A DNA stretch of 64,000 nucleotides from Couchioplanes azureus. Its GTDB lineage: Bacteria; Actinomycetota; Actinomycetes; Mycobacteriales; Micromonosporaceae. Below the pieces are notes generated by a model that was not told where the DNA came from, searched no databases, and saw nothing but the letters and a program-made list of their open reading frames with translations. The DNA is taken from the NCBI RefSeq assembly GCF_014648355.1, contig NZ_BMQY01000018.1:1-64000 (forward strand), in the 5' to 3' direction. Numbering within the stretch: position 1 is the first letter of the stretch; the number at the start of each line of letters is the position of its first letter. This document shows, in pieces, positions 18,031-27,097 of the stretch. The position numbers were made by a program, and so were the translations under genes.

Positions 18031-18741
18031 ATGGGTACGGGGAATGTCAAGAAGGTCCGCGACGTCCGGCGCAAGCTCCGCATGCTGGTCGCGGTCGTCG
18101 CCACGGCCGCGGTAGCGGGTCCGCTCGGGTACGCCGCACCCGCGGAAGCGGCATCCGCCACGCGGCTGCAGAGCGTCAAGCTGCCCGGTGGAGGCATGGC
18201 CTTCGACAACTACGACTACAACAAGGAAAAGATCCGCAGCAACGACAAGGTCGACTGGGCGGTGAACCTGCTCTGGACCAACAACGCGACGGTCAACAAG
18301 ACGTCCGCGGGGTGGTCTTCGTTCAACAAGGACTGGACTCGCGGTTCCGCCATGAACGCGTGGGTCAACGGCGGGTGGGACTCGAGCAAGGGGCTCAAGC
18401 AGTACGACAACAAGGGGTGCAAGCGGAGGGCGTCGAACTACCACTACCGGACGTACGCCCCGCCGAGCACCGACTACTTCACCAGCAACAAATACGGTCA
18501 CTTCGTGATCGGTACGGCACACGACGACTTCGCCGAGGGCTGCGGTAACGCCAAGGGAGAGTCGTACGGACGCCAGGAGCAGGCCGAGGCCTACGTCGCC
18601 GACATCTGGAAGATCAACGGCTCCACCGTCTACAAGAACAAGATCGACCTGAAGAACGCCCAGACCGGCAACGACCACACCGGTGGTCAGATCCACAACT
18701 GGAACAACAATGGCAAGGCGACGCAGATCGTCGTCAAGTGA
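18031..18741 (+). CDS. Secreted protein of unknown function
   Basis: 236 residues with a Sec-type signal peptide (charged residues 1-17, hydrophobic core around 18-35, likely cleavage after AEA near residue 40). The mature part is rich in Asn, Lys, Asp, Tyr and Trp (DNYDYNKEKIRSNDK, NNATVNKTSAGWSSFNKDW, GGQIHNWNNNGKATQI) and its codons are less GC-rich than the neighbours. No catalytic motif is recognised. The composition suggests an extracellular binding protein or a horizontally acquired gene. GGTGGG just before the ATG may serve as ribosome binding site. Confidence 0.7.
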   Translation: MGTGNVKKVRDVRRKLRMLVAVVATAAVAGPLGYAAPAEAASATRLQSVKLPGGGMAFDNYDYNKEKIRSNDKVDWAVNLLWTNNATVNKTSAGWSSFNKDWTRGSAMNAWVNGGWDSSKGLKQYDNKGCKRRASNYHYRTYAPPSTDYFTSNKYGHFVIGTAHDDFAEGCGNAKGESYGRQEQAEAYVADIWKINGSTVYKNKIDLKNAQTGNDHTGGQIHNWNNNGKATQIVVK

Positions 18742-19714
18742 GGCGGTGGCCCTCGTCGTCATCGCGATGATCTTCGCGGTGCTGGCGGGGGCCGCCCCCT
18801 CGCGGGCGGCGGTGGCTCCGGTGCCCCTGACCACTCCCGAGCGGTGCGTCACGCTGACGGAGCTCGGCCTGGGTGCTGTCTCCGCCGAACGGGTCACCAA
18901 GGCGGCGAGCCTGGCCCGGTTCTCCCTGTCGTTCCCCGACGGGGCCGTCCAGGGTGAGCCGAACTGGTACCTGGTGCGCCTGCACGTGCGGATCACCGCG
19001 CCGGCCGCGGCGAAGGGGCAGGTCTTCGTCAGCGCCGACACCAACGAACGGGTGGGCGCCCGTGCCGACTTCCGGCTGTCGCCGGGAGCCGTCGACTTCG
19101 TCTCCGCGTCGCTGACCGCGCCGGTCACCACCGAGCGCATCAAGGGCCGCACCGCCGACGTCCGGCTCGAGAACTACCTGCAGTTCGACGGCGTCCGCGG
19201 CGGGATCGTGCCCGGCGAGTTCCGCGTCGAGCCGTTGGACGGCGCACGGCTGGACAAGGTGGAGGTCCTGCCGGACACCTGCTTCATGCGGACCGCCCTG
19301 ACCCCGGAGACGCTGAAGGTCGAGACGCAGACCCAGCCGGCGGTGGTCCGGCCGGGTGACCGGGTCAAGGTTCGCGTCGGAGTCGTCAACACCGGCACCC
19401 GTCCGGTGAGCACCCTCACGGTGTCCGCGCGCCCCGCGGAGACCCTGCAGCTCGACTCGCCGTCGAAGCTTTCCACGACCGGCATGACGGGCCGCTGGGA
19501 AGCGGAGTTCACCTACACCGCCCGTGCGGCCGGCGAGCACGTCGTCGCCTTCGACATCGGTACGGACATCCAGCCGTTGTTCTACGCCCACCGGGTCACC
19601 CTCGACGTGAGCGACGGCGACGGCGGGATGCCCGGATGGCTCCTCGCCGTGGGGGCGCTGGTCGCGCTCGGCGCCGTGGTGGTGTGGTTGTTCGTGCCGT
19701 CCGCGCCACGCTGA
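18710..19714 (+). CDS. Exported protein with C-terminal membrane anchor
   Basis: 334 residues from the ATG at 18710, chosen because MARRRR supplies the positive start of a signal peptide ending near APSRA; it overlaps the preceding gene by 32 bp. A GTG at 18746 is an alternative but would remove the charged region. The middle looks all-beta, with a CARDB-like segment at about residues 200-285 (RPGDRVKVRVGVVNTGTRPVSTLTV). The last 30 residues form one membrane helix (WLLAVGALVALGAVVVWLF) and a short basic tail. It is probably displayed on the outer face of the membrane, perhaps with the upstream secreted protein. Confidence 0.65.
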   Translation: MARRRRSSSSEAVALVVIAMIFAVLAGAAPSRAAVAPVPLTTPERCVTLTELGLGAVSAERVTKAASLARFSLSFPDGAVQGEPNWYLVRLHVRITAPAAAKGQVFVSADTNERVGARADFRLSPGAVDFVSASLTAPVTTERIKGRTADVRLENYLQFDGVRGGIVPGEFRVEPLDGARLDKVEVLPDTCFMRTALTPETLKVETQTQPAVVRPGDRVKVRVGVVNTGTRPVSTLTVSARPAETLQLDSPSKLSTTGMTGRWEAEFTYTARAAGEHVVAFDIGTDIQPLFYAHRVTLDVSDGDGGMPGWLLAVGALVALGAVVVWLFVPSAPR

Positions 19715-19747
19715 GCCGGCGGGGCTGCTCCCGGTACGCTGGCGCGC

Positions 19748-21232
19748 ATGCCACGGTCAGGAGCGGGTGCCCTGCTCGCCCGCCCCGCCTTCCTGCGCTA
19801 CCTGGGCCTGTTCGGCGCCGTCTGCTGTGCCGTCGACGCCTTCGTGTACGGCGCCGCGCCGTACATCCGGCGCAACGTGACCGTCGTCAGCATCTTCCGC
19901 GAGCCCGCCGGGCCGGCGATCCTCCTGCTGTGGTTCGCCGGCCTGGCCGCGCTCTGCACCGCCTGGTGGTACGGGCGCAGACTGCTCCGCGACGGCGTCC
20001 TCACCCCGAGGTGGATCACCGTCACCGCCGCGCTGTGGTCCGCTCCGCTGGTCTTCGTGCCCCCGCTGGCGAGCCGGGACATGTACGCCAACGCCTGCCA
20101 GGGTGCGCTGGTCGACGCGGGGCTCAACCCGTACCTGGTGGGCGTCTCCGCGCAACCGTGCCCGTGGCTGGACTCGGTGTCGGTGGTGTGGCGCGACACC
20201 CCGACGCCGTACGGGCCGGTGTTCCTGGTCCTGGCCGGGCTCGCGGCGGCGTTCGGCTCCCAGGCCGTGGCCCTGGCCGGCTTCCGGCTCCTCGCCGTGC
20301 TCGGCGTCGCCGCGCTCGCCGCCTGCCTGCCCGTGCTGGCGCGGCGCGCCGGGGTGCCGGTCGAGCGGGCGCTGTGGCTCGTGCTCTGTTGCCCCCTGGT
20401 GCCGGTGCACCTGATCGGTGGCGGGCACAGCGACGCTCTCACGGTGGCGTTCATGATCGCCGGGTTCATGGTGCTCGCGGCGCCGTCGAGGAGCTGGGGC
20501 GCCCTGCTCGCCGGCGGCGCCCTGCTGGGCCTCGCCGTGTCCACCAAGATCACCATTGGCGTGGTGCTGCCGTTCGCGGCCCTGTTCGCGGTGGGCGGGC
20601 TGCGCCGCGCGGGCTGGTCGGCACTGCTGCGCCGGGGAGCGGCCCTGCTGGCCGCCGCCCTGGGCGTGCTGGCCGCCGCCTCGCTCGCGTCGGGACTGGG
20701 TTTCGGCTGGCTGACCGCGCTCTCCGGGGCCGGTGAGTCGGTGAACTGGTCCTCACCGCCCACGGCCGTCGGCCTGGCCGCGGAGGCGGCCGGTCGGTGG
20801 TTCGGCGCCGACCTCACCGTCGTGCCGGCGGTACGGGCCGTCGCGCTGGTGTTGCTCGGCCTGTCGCTCCTGGTGATCCTCTGGCGCTCTCGCGACCGCG
20901 ATCCGCTGGCGGGCGCCGGGCTGGCGCTGCTCGCCGTCATCTTCTTCGCGCCGATCACCCAGCCGTGGTATCTCACCTGGCCGCTGGCGCTGTTCGCGGT
21001 GAGCGCCGCGCGGGCCCGGTGGCTGGCCGGTACGGTGGTGTTCGCCATGGCCACGATCCTGCCCGAGGGGACGGGGACGTTCCGGCCGCTCGGCGTGCCG
21101 CTCTCGTTCGCCATGGTGGTGCTCGTGATCTGGGTCGCCCGGCGGGCCGTGGCCTGGCTGCGCGGGGTGGAACTGGCCGCGGACGACGCGATCGGCGCTC
21201 CGGCGGCGAAGACGTCCGTGGCGGTGCCGTGA
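19748..21232 (+). CDS. MptB-like polyprenyl-phosphate-mannose-dependent mannosyltransferase
   Basis: 494 residues, multiple membrane helices (GT-C fold). The periplasmic-side motif SRDMYANACQGALVDAGLNPYLVG (about residues 115-138) is the D-x-Y-x-(Y/N)-x-x-x-G signature region of MptB-type alpha-1,6-mannosyltransferases, and PWLDSVSVVWRDTPTPYGPVF follows as in that family. These enzymes build lipomannan-type glycans from polyprenyl-phosphate mannose outside the membrane. It heads a tight three-gene unit with a 4-bp GTGA overlap to the next gene. Acceptor unknown. Confidence 0.75.
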   Translation: MPRSGAGALLARPAFLRYLGLFGAVCCAVDAFVYGAAPYIRRNVTVVSIFREPAGPAILLLWFAGLAALCTAWWYGRRLLRDGVLTPRWITVTAALWSAPLVFVPPLASRDMYANACQGALVDAGLNPYLVGVSAQPCPWLDSVSVVWRDTPTPYGPVFLVLAGLAAAFGSQAVALAGFRLLAVLGVAALAACLPVLARRAGVPVERALWLVLCCPLVPVHLIGGGHSDALTVAFMIAGFMVLAAPSRSWGALLAGGALLGLAVSTKITIGVVLPFAALFAVGGLRRAGWSALLRRGAALLAAALGVLAAASLASGLGFGWLTALSGAGESVNWSSPPTAVGLAAEAAGRWFGADLTVVPAVRAVALVLLGLSLLVILWRSRDRDPLAGAGLALLAVIFFAPITQPWYLTWPLALFAVSAARARWLAGTVVFAMATILPEGTGTFRPLGVPLSFAMVVLVIWVARRAVAWLRGVELAADDAIGAPAAKTSVAVP

Positions 21233-22641
21233 GAGCACTGGTCCGCTGGGGCGGGCTGGCCGGCAGCCTGCTGATCGCGGTCGCCGCCCACCTGGGCGGT
21301 TCGCCGTTCGCCCGCGGCACGACGGTCACCCCGGGCTCGATCCTGACCGGCAGCCAGGGCGTCGTGATGCCCTTGTGCTGGGTGGCCGGCCTCGCGGCGG
21401 TGTCGTGCGCCTGGTGGTTCGGGCGCCACCACGTCCCGTCCACCCGGTGGGCGGTCGTCACCGCCGGGTTGTGGTCGCTGCCGCTGCTTCCGGTGCTGCC
21501 GCTGGGCAGCGAGGACATCTATTCGTACGCGTGCCAGGGGTTCGTCCAGCACGCCGGGGGAGACCCGTACGCCGGCGGTGTCCAGTCCTTCGGCTGCCCG
21601 TGGCTGGAGTCGGTGTCCACCACCTGGCGGGCCTCCCCGGCACCGTACGGTCCGCTGTTCCTGCTGCTGGCCGGCTGGGCCGTCGCCCTCGGCAGCTCGC
21701 TGACCGGCGTCATCGCCGGGCTGCGGATCATCGCGCTGATCGGCCTGGCCGTCCTCGCGGCGGGGCTGGCGAGACTCGCGCGGCACTGCGGACGCGATCC
21801 GGGCCGAGTGGTCTGGACCGTCCTCGCCTGCCCGCTGGTGCCCATCCACCTGGTCTCCGGCGCGCACAACGACGCGCTGATGGTCGGCCTGCTCGTGCTC
21901 GGCCTCGCCCTGGTCGCCGCCGGCCGGGACGCCGCGGCGCCGGGCGCGGTCGTGGCGACCCCCGCGCTGGTCCTGGCCGGCGTGCCGCTGGGGCTGGCCG
22001 TCGCCGTGAAGGCCACGGCGGTCGTGGTCCTGCCGTTCGCCGTGCTCGCCGCCGTCCCGGCCGGCAGCCCGCTGCGCTCGCTGTGGCGGCCCGCGACCGT
22101 CGTCGGCGCCGGAGCCGCGGGCGCGGTCGCGCTCGTCTCCGTGGTGTCCGGGCGGGGCGTCGGCTGGGTCGCCGGGCTGCTGCGCAGCGGCGACACCGTG
22201 GCCTGGACCTCGCCCTCGACCGCCGTCGGGCTGGCCGTGGAGTCCGTCGCCCGGCTGGCCGGCGCCCGGGTCGCCGCCGTGCCGGTGACCCGGATCCTCG
22301 GCGTCGTGGTGCTGGCCGTGCTGCTGGCGGTGCTGTGGTGGCGCGCCCGGGCGGGCGGGGCGCTCGCCGGTGCGGGCCTGGCCCTGGCGGCGACCGTCCT
22401 CTGCGCACCGGTGTTCCACCCCTGGTACGCGACGTGGCCCCTGGCCGTCCTGGCCGCGACCCGGCGGGAGAGCCGCCGGCTGCTCGGCTGCTGCGCGTTC
22501 GCCGGCACGCTGACGCTGCCGGCCGGATACAACTGGGCGCTGTTCACCAAGGTCCCCGGCGCCCTGGTCGTGACGGCCGCGCTCGGTGCGCTGCTGGTCG
22601 TCGCGGTGCGCGAGCGGCGGGCTCGTAGGGTGAGCGCGTGA
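21229..22641 (+). CDS. Second MptB-like mannosyltransferase
   Basis: 470 residues; the GTG at 21229 overlaps the previous stop (GTGA). It is a paralogue of the upstream gene: SEDIYSYACQGFVQHAGGDPYAGG and PWLESVSTTWRASPAPYGPLF align with the same segments, and total length and helix pattern agree. The side-by-side copies suggest a local duplication followed by specialisation. It overlaps the next start by a further GTGA, so all three genes are likely one translation-coupled operon. Confidence 0.75.
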   Translation: MRALVRWGGLAGSLLIAVAAHLGGSPFARGTTVTPGSILTGSQGVVMPLCWVAGLAAVSCAWWFGRHHVPSTRWAVVTAGLWSLPLLPVLPLGSEDIYSYACQGFVQHAGGDPYAGGVQSFGCPWLESVSTTWRASPAPYGPLFLLLAGWAVALGSSLTGVIAGLRIIALIGLAVLAAGLARLARHCGRDPGRVVWTVLACPLVPIHLVSGAHNDALMVGLLVLGLALVAAGRDAAAPGAVVATPALVLAGVPLGLAVAVKATAVVVLPFAVLAAVPAGSPLRSLWRPATVVGAGAAGAVALVSVVSGRGVGWVAGLLRSGDTVAWTSPSTAVGLAVESVARLAGARVAAVPVTRILGVVVLAVLLAVLWWRARAGGALAGAGLALAATVLCAPVFHPWYATWPLAVLAATRRESRRLLGCCAFAGTLTLPAGYNWALFTKVPGALVVTAALGALLVVAVRERRARRVSA

Positions 22642-23807
22642 ACCGCCGGATCGTGATCCTCGCCGCGCTCGGCGCGGCCGCTGCCGCCGCGCTCGCGTGG
22701 ACCGCCGTGCACCACTTCTACTTCGACTCCGGTGTCTACGCCGGTGCGGTCCGGTACTGGTTCCGTGACGGCGGCATGATCTACGACTACCTCAAGGAAG
22801 GCACGCCGTACGGCTTCACCTATCCGCCCTTCGCCGCCCTGGTGATGATTCCCATGGCCGTGCTGCCGCTGTGGCTGGTCGTCACGGTCGCCTCGGTCGC
22901 CACCGTGGTGACGACGGTGCTGGTCACGTGGTGGTTCCTGGGTCCGCTCATCGAGCGGCGCGGCTGGACGCCCTGGTACGCGGTCGCCGTGGCCTCCTGC
23001 CTCGCGTTGTTCTTCGAGCCGGTGCGGGAGACGTTCGGCTTCGGCCAGGTGAACCTGTTGCTGCTCGCGCTCGTCGCCGGGGACGTGCTGCTGGGCGCCG
23101 GGCGGGGCCGGCGCTGGGCCGGCGTCGGCATCGGGGTCGCCACCGCGATCAAGCTGACTCCCGGCATCTTCATCCTGTACCTGCTGATCACCGGGCGTTG
23201 GCGGGCCGCGGGCACCGCGGTCGCGGCGGCCGCCACCACCACGCTGGTGGCCGCCGCGTTCTGGCCGGACGCCTCGCGGGAGTTCTGGACCTCCGCGCTG
23301 TGGGACACCAACCGGGTCGGCAACCTCGAGTACGTCTCCAACCAGTCGCTGCGCGGCTTCCTGGCCCGGCTGCCGGTGGACGCGGTCGAGTCGCAGCTCT
23401 GGGTGGCCGGCGTGGTGGCCGTGCTGGGACTGTGGGCGTGGCGGGTGCGCGCCGCTGACCCCCTCGGCGGGCTGGCCCTGACCGGCATCGCCGGCTGCCT
23501 GATCAGCCCGGTCACCTGGGTGCACCACTGGGTCTGGCTGCTGCCGGCCCTGGTGCGGTGCGTCGAGCTCGCCCGTACCCATAAGAAGATCTTCCGGTTC
23601 GCGGTCGCCGGCTACGTCGTGCTCTGCACGCGGGTGACGTTCCTGTACGAGACCGGCCCGAAGCCGCCGCTCGCCTTCCTCGGCGCGAACCTCTACGTGC
23701 TGTTCGGTGTCGCCCTGCTGCTGTTCCTGCCCGTCACCGTGGAACTCGGCGCCGACGAGCCCTCCGCGGAGAGGGTGCCGCTCAGGCGGCAGGCCTCGGT
23801 CGCTTGA
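22638..23807 (+). CDS. GT87-family (PimE-like) mannosyltransferase
   Basis: 389 residues, polytopic. Early FYFDSGVYAGAVRYWFRDGGMIYDY and GFTYPPFAAL, then GFGQVNLLLLALV and IKLTPGIFILYLL, are typical of DUF2029/GT87 enzymes such as PimE. These use polyprenyl-phosphate mannose to extend phosphatidylinositol mannosides. Together with the two MptB-like genes it suggests a glycolipid or lipomannan assembly unit. The 3' end overlaps the convergent RDD gene by 26 bp. Confidence 0.78.
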   Translation: MNRRIVILAALGAAAAAALAWTAVHHFYFDSGVYAGAVRYWFRDGGMIYDYLKEGTPYGFTYPPFAALVMIPMAVLPLWLVVTVASVATVVTTVLVTWWFLGPLIERRGWTPWYAVAVASCLALFFEPVRETFGFGQVNLLLLALVAGDVLLGAGRGRRWAGVGIGVATAIKLTPGIFILYLLITGRWRAAGTAVAAAATTTLVAAAFWPDASREFWTSALWDTNRVGNLEYVSNQSLRGFLARLPVDAVESQLWVAGVVAVLGLWAWRVRAADPLGGLALTGIAGCLISPVTWVHHWVWLLPALVRCVELARTHKKIFRFAVAGYVVLCTRVTFLYETGPKPPLAFLGANLYVLFGVALLLFLPVTVELGADEPSAERVPLRRQASVA

Positions 23808-24165
23808 GCACGATCGAGCCGGCCGCGCGGTCGTGCAGGCCACGGCGGTCGGCGTCCTGGATGACCGCCGGGATCAGCAGGACCAGCAGCAGCCCGCGCA
23901 GCAGGCCCCGGGCGACGCCGATCGCCCCGCCGTCGGCGAAGGACACGCAGCGCAGCCGGGCCAGCGCCATGCCGGGCGTCTGTCCGAAGAGACCCACGAG
24001 AACACCGTTCAAGACGACGAGTACGAGCACGGGCGGCCACGCCACCACCCGCGGATCGGCGTAGAAGCTGCCCGCCAGCAGGCACAGCGCCCAGTCGACG
24101 AGCAGGGCGGCGAAGCGCGGACCGAAGTCCGCCGGCTCGGGGGTCTGGTTCGCGGGAGTCGGCAC
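23782..24165 (-). CDS. RDD family membrane protein
   Basis: 127 residues. FGPRFAALLVDWALCLLAG is the RDD domain's R-x-x-A-x-x-x-D motif; two further hydrophobic segments and the late GLHDRAAGSIVLKR (D-R-A-A-G-T-x-V motif) complete it. Role unknown, though some members are ion antiporters. A gene for an RDD protein just upstream of glnA is conserved in actinobacteria. Confidence 0.88.
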   Translation of the reverse strand: MPTPANQTPEPADFGPRFAALLVDWALCLLAGSFYADPRVVAWPPVLVLVVLNGVLVGLFGQTPGMALARLRCVSFADGGAIGVARGLLRGLLLVLLIPAVIQDADRRGLHDRAAGSIVLKRPRPAA

Positions 24166-24266
24166 GGTCGATCAGGGTAATCGGGGCTTTCCGTACCCGG
24201 AGGCGGGGGATCGGAGGTTAGGGTCCTCGAGGGTCGCGACCTCGCCGGACCATGTCAACAGGCTCC

Positions 24267-24304
24267 GTAACACGGCGGAAACAATAGGGATACGCCCGGG
24301 CAAC
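24267..24304 (+). promoter_or_regulatory. Four-site GlnR box upstream of glnA
   Basis: Four 5-mers, GTAAC (24267), GAAAC (24278), GATAC (24289) and GCAAC (24300), are separated by exactly 6 bp each. This reproduces the actinobacterial GlnR consensus gTnAC-n6-GaAAC-n6-GtnAC-n6-GAAAC and lies 83 bp before the glnA GTG. GlnR activates glnA under nitrogen limitation in streptomycetes and mycobacteria. Confidence 0.85.
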
Positions 24305-24386
24305 CCCCGGCCCATAGCGTCGCGACCAGCCTAGCCACGTGGCGGCCCACGCCGCCCCGGTTCGAAAATCTGTGCCAGGAGGACGT

Positions 24387-25811
24387 GTGTTCGCCAATCC
24401 CGAGGAACTCCTGCGATACCTCAAGGACGAGGACGTCAAGTTCGTCGACGTACGGTTCTGTGACCTCCCCGGCGTGATGCAGCACTTCAACATGCCGGTG
24501 GAGTCGTTCGACGACAGCGTCGTCACCGACGGCCTCGCCTTCGACGGCTCGTCGATCCGCGGGTTCCAGGCCATCCACGAGTCCGACATGATGCTGCTGC
24601 CGGACGTGACGACGGCCTTCATCGACCCGTTCCGCATCCAGAAGACCCTGGCGCTGAACTTCTTCATCCACGACCCGTTCACCCGCGAGCCCTACTCGCG
24701 TGACCCGCGCAACGTGGCGAAGAAGGCCGAGACCTACCTGGCGTCCAGCGGCATCGCGGACACGGCCTACTTCGGTGCCGAGGCCGAGTTCTACATCTTC
24801 GACTCGATCCGCCACTCCACGTCGGCGCACGAGTCCTTCTACCACATCGACTCGATCGAGGGCGCCTGGAACTCCGGCCGCGAGGAGGAGGGCGGCAACC
24901 GCGGCTACAAGACCGCGTACAAGGGCGGCTACTTCCCGGTGGCGCCGGTCGACCACTACTCCGACCTGCGCGACGCCATGGTCCGCCGGCTCATCGACGT
25001 CGGCTTCACGGTGGAGCGCTCGCACCACGAGGTCGGCACCGCGGGCCAGGCCGAGATCAACTACAAGTTCTCGACCCTGCTGCACGCCGGCGACCAGATG
25101 CAGATGTTCAAGTACATCATCAAGAACACGGCCTGGGAGCACGGCAAGACCGTCACCTTCATGCCCAAGCCGCTCTTCGGCGACAACGGCTCCGGCATGC
25201 ACACCCACCAGAGCCTCTGGCTGGGCGGCGAGCCGCTGTTCTACGACGAGACCGGCTACGCCGGCCTGTCCGACACGGCCCGCTGGTACATCGGCGGCCT
25301 GCTGCACCACGCCCCGTCGCTGCTGGCGTTCACCAACCCGACGGTCAACTCGTACCGTCGCCTGGTGCCCGGCTTCGAGGCCCCGGTCAACCTGGTGTAC
25401 TCGCAGCGCAACCGTTCCGCCTGCACCCGCATCCCGGTGACCGGCAGCAACCCGAAGGCCAAGCGCGTCGAGTTCCGCGTGCCGGACCCGTCCTCCAACC
25501 CCTACCTGTCGTTCTCGGCCCAGATGATGGCGGGCCTCGACGGCATCAAGAACAAGATCGAGCCGCCGGCCCCGATCGACAAGGACCTCTACGACCTCCC
25601 GCCGGAGGAGTGGGGCAGCGTCAAGCAGGTCCCCGGCTCACTGGACGCGGTCCTCAACAGCCTCGAGGCCGACCACGACTTCCTCACCGCCGGCGGCGTC
25701 TTCACCGACGACCTGATCTCGACCTGGATCGACTGGAAGCGTGCCAACGAGATCGACCCGGTCCGGCTCCGCCCGACCCCGCACGAGTTCGAGATGTACT
25801 ACAACGTCTAG
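24387..25811 (+). CDS. glnA: Glutamine synthetase type I
   Basis: 474 residues, GTG start 4 bp after AGGAGG. It makes glutamine from glutamate, ammonia and ATP. Motifs: DGSSIRGF (about 53-60), AEAEFYIFDS, HHEVGTAGQAEINYKF, FMPKPLFGDNGSGMHTHQSLW, RRLVPGFEAPVNLVYSQRNRSACTRIP. Tyr402 in KDLYDLPPEE is the site adenylylated by GlnE. The final codons (FEMYYNV) are the integration site of the 30-kb element: the reading frame is unchanged, but the stop is TAG, whereas the sequence beyond the far att copy would give TGA. Confidence 0.97.
   Translation: MFANPEELLRYLKDEDVKFVDVRFCDLPGVMQHFNMPVESFDDSVVTDGLAFDGSSIRGFQAIHESDMMLLPDVTTAFIDPFRIQKTLALNFFIHDPFTREPYSRDPRNVAKKAETYLASSGIADTAYFGAEAEFYIFDSIRHSTSAHESFYHIDSIEGAWNSGREEEGGNRGYKTAYKGGYFPVAPVDHYSDLRDAMVRRLIDVGFTVERSHHEVGTAGQAEINYKFSTLLHAGDQMQMFKYIIKNTAWEHGKTVTFMPKPLFGDNGSGMHTHQSLWLGGEPLFYDETGYAGLSDTARWYIGGLLHHAPSLLAFTNPTVNSYRRLVPGFEAPVNLVYSQRNRSACTRIPVTGSNPKAKRVEFRVPDPSSNPYLSFSAQMMAGLDGIKNKIEPPAPIDKDLYDLPPEEWGSVKQVPGSLDAVLNSLEADHDFLTAGGVFTDDLISTWIDWKRANEIDPVRLRPTPHEFEMYYNV
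25788..25809 (+). other. attL: left attachment core of the integrated element
   Basis: The 22-bp core starts TTCGAGATGTAC and ends AACGTCT. It codes the last seven residues of GlnA and recurs exactly at 55878-55899. The next base on this side completes TAG; on the far side it completes TGA. Confidence 0.92.
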
Positions 25812-25859
25812 GCGGTTGTAGCTCCTTGACCTGCGGTTTCTCCTCAGGTCGAGGGTGCC

Positions 25860-25877
25860 GCGACAACTCGGCGACAA
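25860..25877 (+). repeat. Putative integrase/excisionase arm sites next to attL
   Basis: GCGACAA occurs at 25860-25866 and 25871-25877, an 11-bp spacing. The same heptamer with the same spacing is found near attR (55752 and 55763). The arm-site role is inference. Confidence 0.5.
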
Positions 25878-25882
25878 ACTGA

Positions 25883-25928
25883 GAAGCGGCGGTCATGCCC
25901 GGCTCGGAGCCTGCATGGTCGCCGCTTC
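25883..25928. terminator. Element-borne hairpin standing in for the glnA terminator
   Basis: A 16-bp imperfect stem (25883-25898 with 25913-25928) lies 72 bp after the glnA stop and spans the 3' end of the integrase gene, so it could stop both convergent transcripts. It shares sequence (CGGCGGTCATGC then CGGCTC) with the displaced hairpin at 55945-55986. Confidence 0.7.
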
Positions 25929-27095
25929 TGGCTGTCCGAGGGCGCCGTCGACCAACGACCGGGTGCGGTCGAGAGCGTCCGGCCACTCGTGCACGTACTC
26001 GTTGAGCGTGATCGTGGGGCTGGAGTGCCCCAGCGCCAGCTGCACCGTCTTGACGCTCGCCCCCGCGTGGATCAGCAGGGTCGCGTAGTAGTGGCGCAGA
26101 CCGTGGATCCCCCAGCGCGGCGGAAGCCCGACCTTGGTCCGTACCGGGGTCCAGGTCCGGGAGAAGGTCGAGGCCAGCACTGGCCCGCCGTCCGCGTTCC
26201 GGAAGACCAGCGCTGCGAGCCGCCGGGTCGGCTTCCGGGGGTTGGTGTCGTCGGCGACCTCGACCGGGTCTAGCGCGTCTGCGAGGTGGCTGCGGAGTGC
26301 GTCCGCGACGACGTCGGGCAGCTCCACCACTCGAGTGCTGGTTTTGGTCTTGGGCCGGGCCAGGTAGGGCGGCCGGCCCTTGTGCGACTTGAGCTGCTGC
26401 CGTACGGACAGCTCCTTCCGGTCGAAGTCGATGTCCTCCACTTCCAAGCCGAGCAGTTCCCCTAGTCGCAGTCCGCAGCCGGCCGCCACATACACCGCGG
26501 CCGACAACCGAGGCGGCATGAGTCGCGCGAGGCGGTGCACCTGCTCGGGCGACGGGATCACCCGCTTGTCGCGGTCGACGGTCGGGAGCCTGACCCCGAC
26601 GCACGGCGAGCTGGCGATCAGGCGATCCCGCACGGCCGACGAGAAGACGGACTTCAGGTAGCTGTAGACCACCCGCAGCGTGGTCGGGGCGAGCACCCCG
26701 GACCGGTCCTTCACCCAGCCTTGGATGTTGCTGGGCCGGACCCGTCCGATCGGGAGGTCCCCGAGCACCGGGACGATGTGCAGCCGAACCGCGTGCTCGA
26801 CGTGAATGGCGGTGCTTTCGACGTGAAGCTGATCGGCGCGCCACCGCTCGGCGAGCTCGGCGACGGTTATCCGCCCGCTCCGGTCGTCGATGTACTGGCC
26901 TCGGCTCAGGTCAGCACGCACGTTCGCGTCGAACCGCTCGGCGTCGGTGCGACGTTCGAAAAACCGGGTCCGGGTCGCGCCCTGGTCGTCGACCCAGCGG
27001 ACCCTCCACCGTTTGCCTCGGCCGTGAGCCTTGGACTGCAGCCGGGACCCGTCATTCCCGCGGGCCTTGAGGTACCAGACGTCATCGACTGGCAT
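25893..27095 (-). CDS. int: Tyrosine site-specific integrase of the AICE
   Basis: 400 residues from the ATG at 27095. Domains: N-terminal arm-binding region with RWRVRWVDDQGATRTRFFERRTDAERF (about 34-60), a SAM-like core-binding region (about 76-165), and a catalytic domain with Arg in AAGCGLRLGELLGLEVEDID, HGLRHYYATLLIHAG, LGHSSPTITLNEYVHE (nucleophile Tyr in NEYVH). All catalytic positions are present, so it should be active. It sits beside attL, reads toward glnA and begins 2 bp after the xis stop, the standard repSA-xis-int order. Confidence 0.95.
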   Translation of the reverse strand: MPVDDVWYLKARGNDGSRLQSKAHGRGKRWRVRWVDDQGATRTRFFERRTDAERFDANVRADLSRGQYIDDRSGRITVAELAERWRADQLHVESTAIHVEHAVRLHIVPVLGDLPIGRVRPSNIQGWVKDRSGVLAPTTLRVVYSYLKSVFSSAVRDRLIASSPCVGVRLPTVDRDKRVIPSPEQVHRLARLMPPRLSAAVYVAAGCGLRLGELLGLEVEDIDFDRKELSVRQQLKSHKGRPPYLARPKTKTSTRVVELPDVVADALRSHLADALDPVEVADDTNPRKPTRRLAALVFRNADGGPVLASTFSRTWTPVRTKVGLPPRWGIHGLRHYYATLLIHAGASVKTVQLALGHSSPTITLNEYVHEWPDALDRTRSLVDGALGQPEAATMQAPSRA

Positions 27096-27097
27096 CG

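Noticed and set aside
25788..25811. A tRNA gene as AICE target
   Set aside because: No tRNA-like fold or CCA-end sequence is visible at either end; the core is plainly glnA coding sequence.
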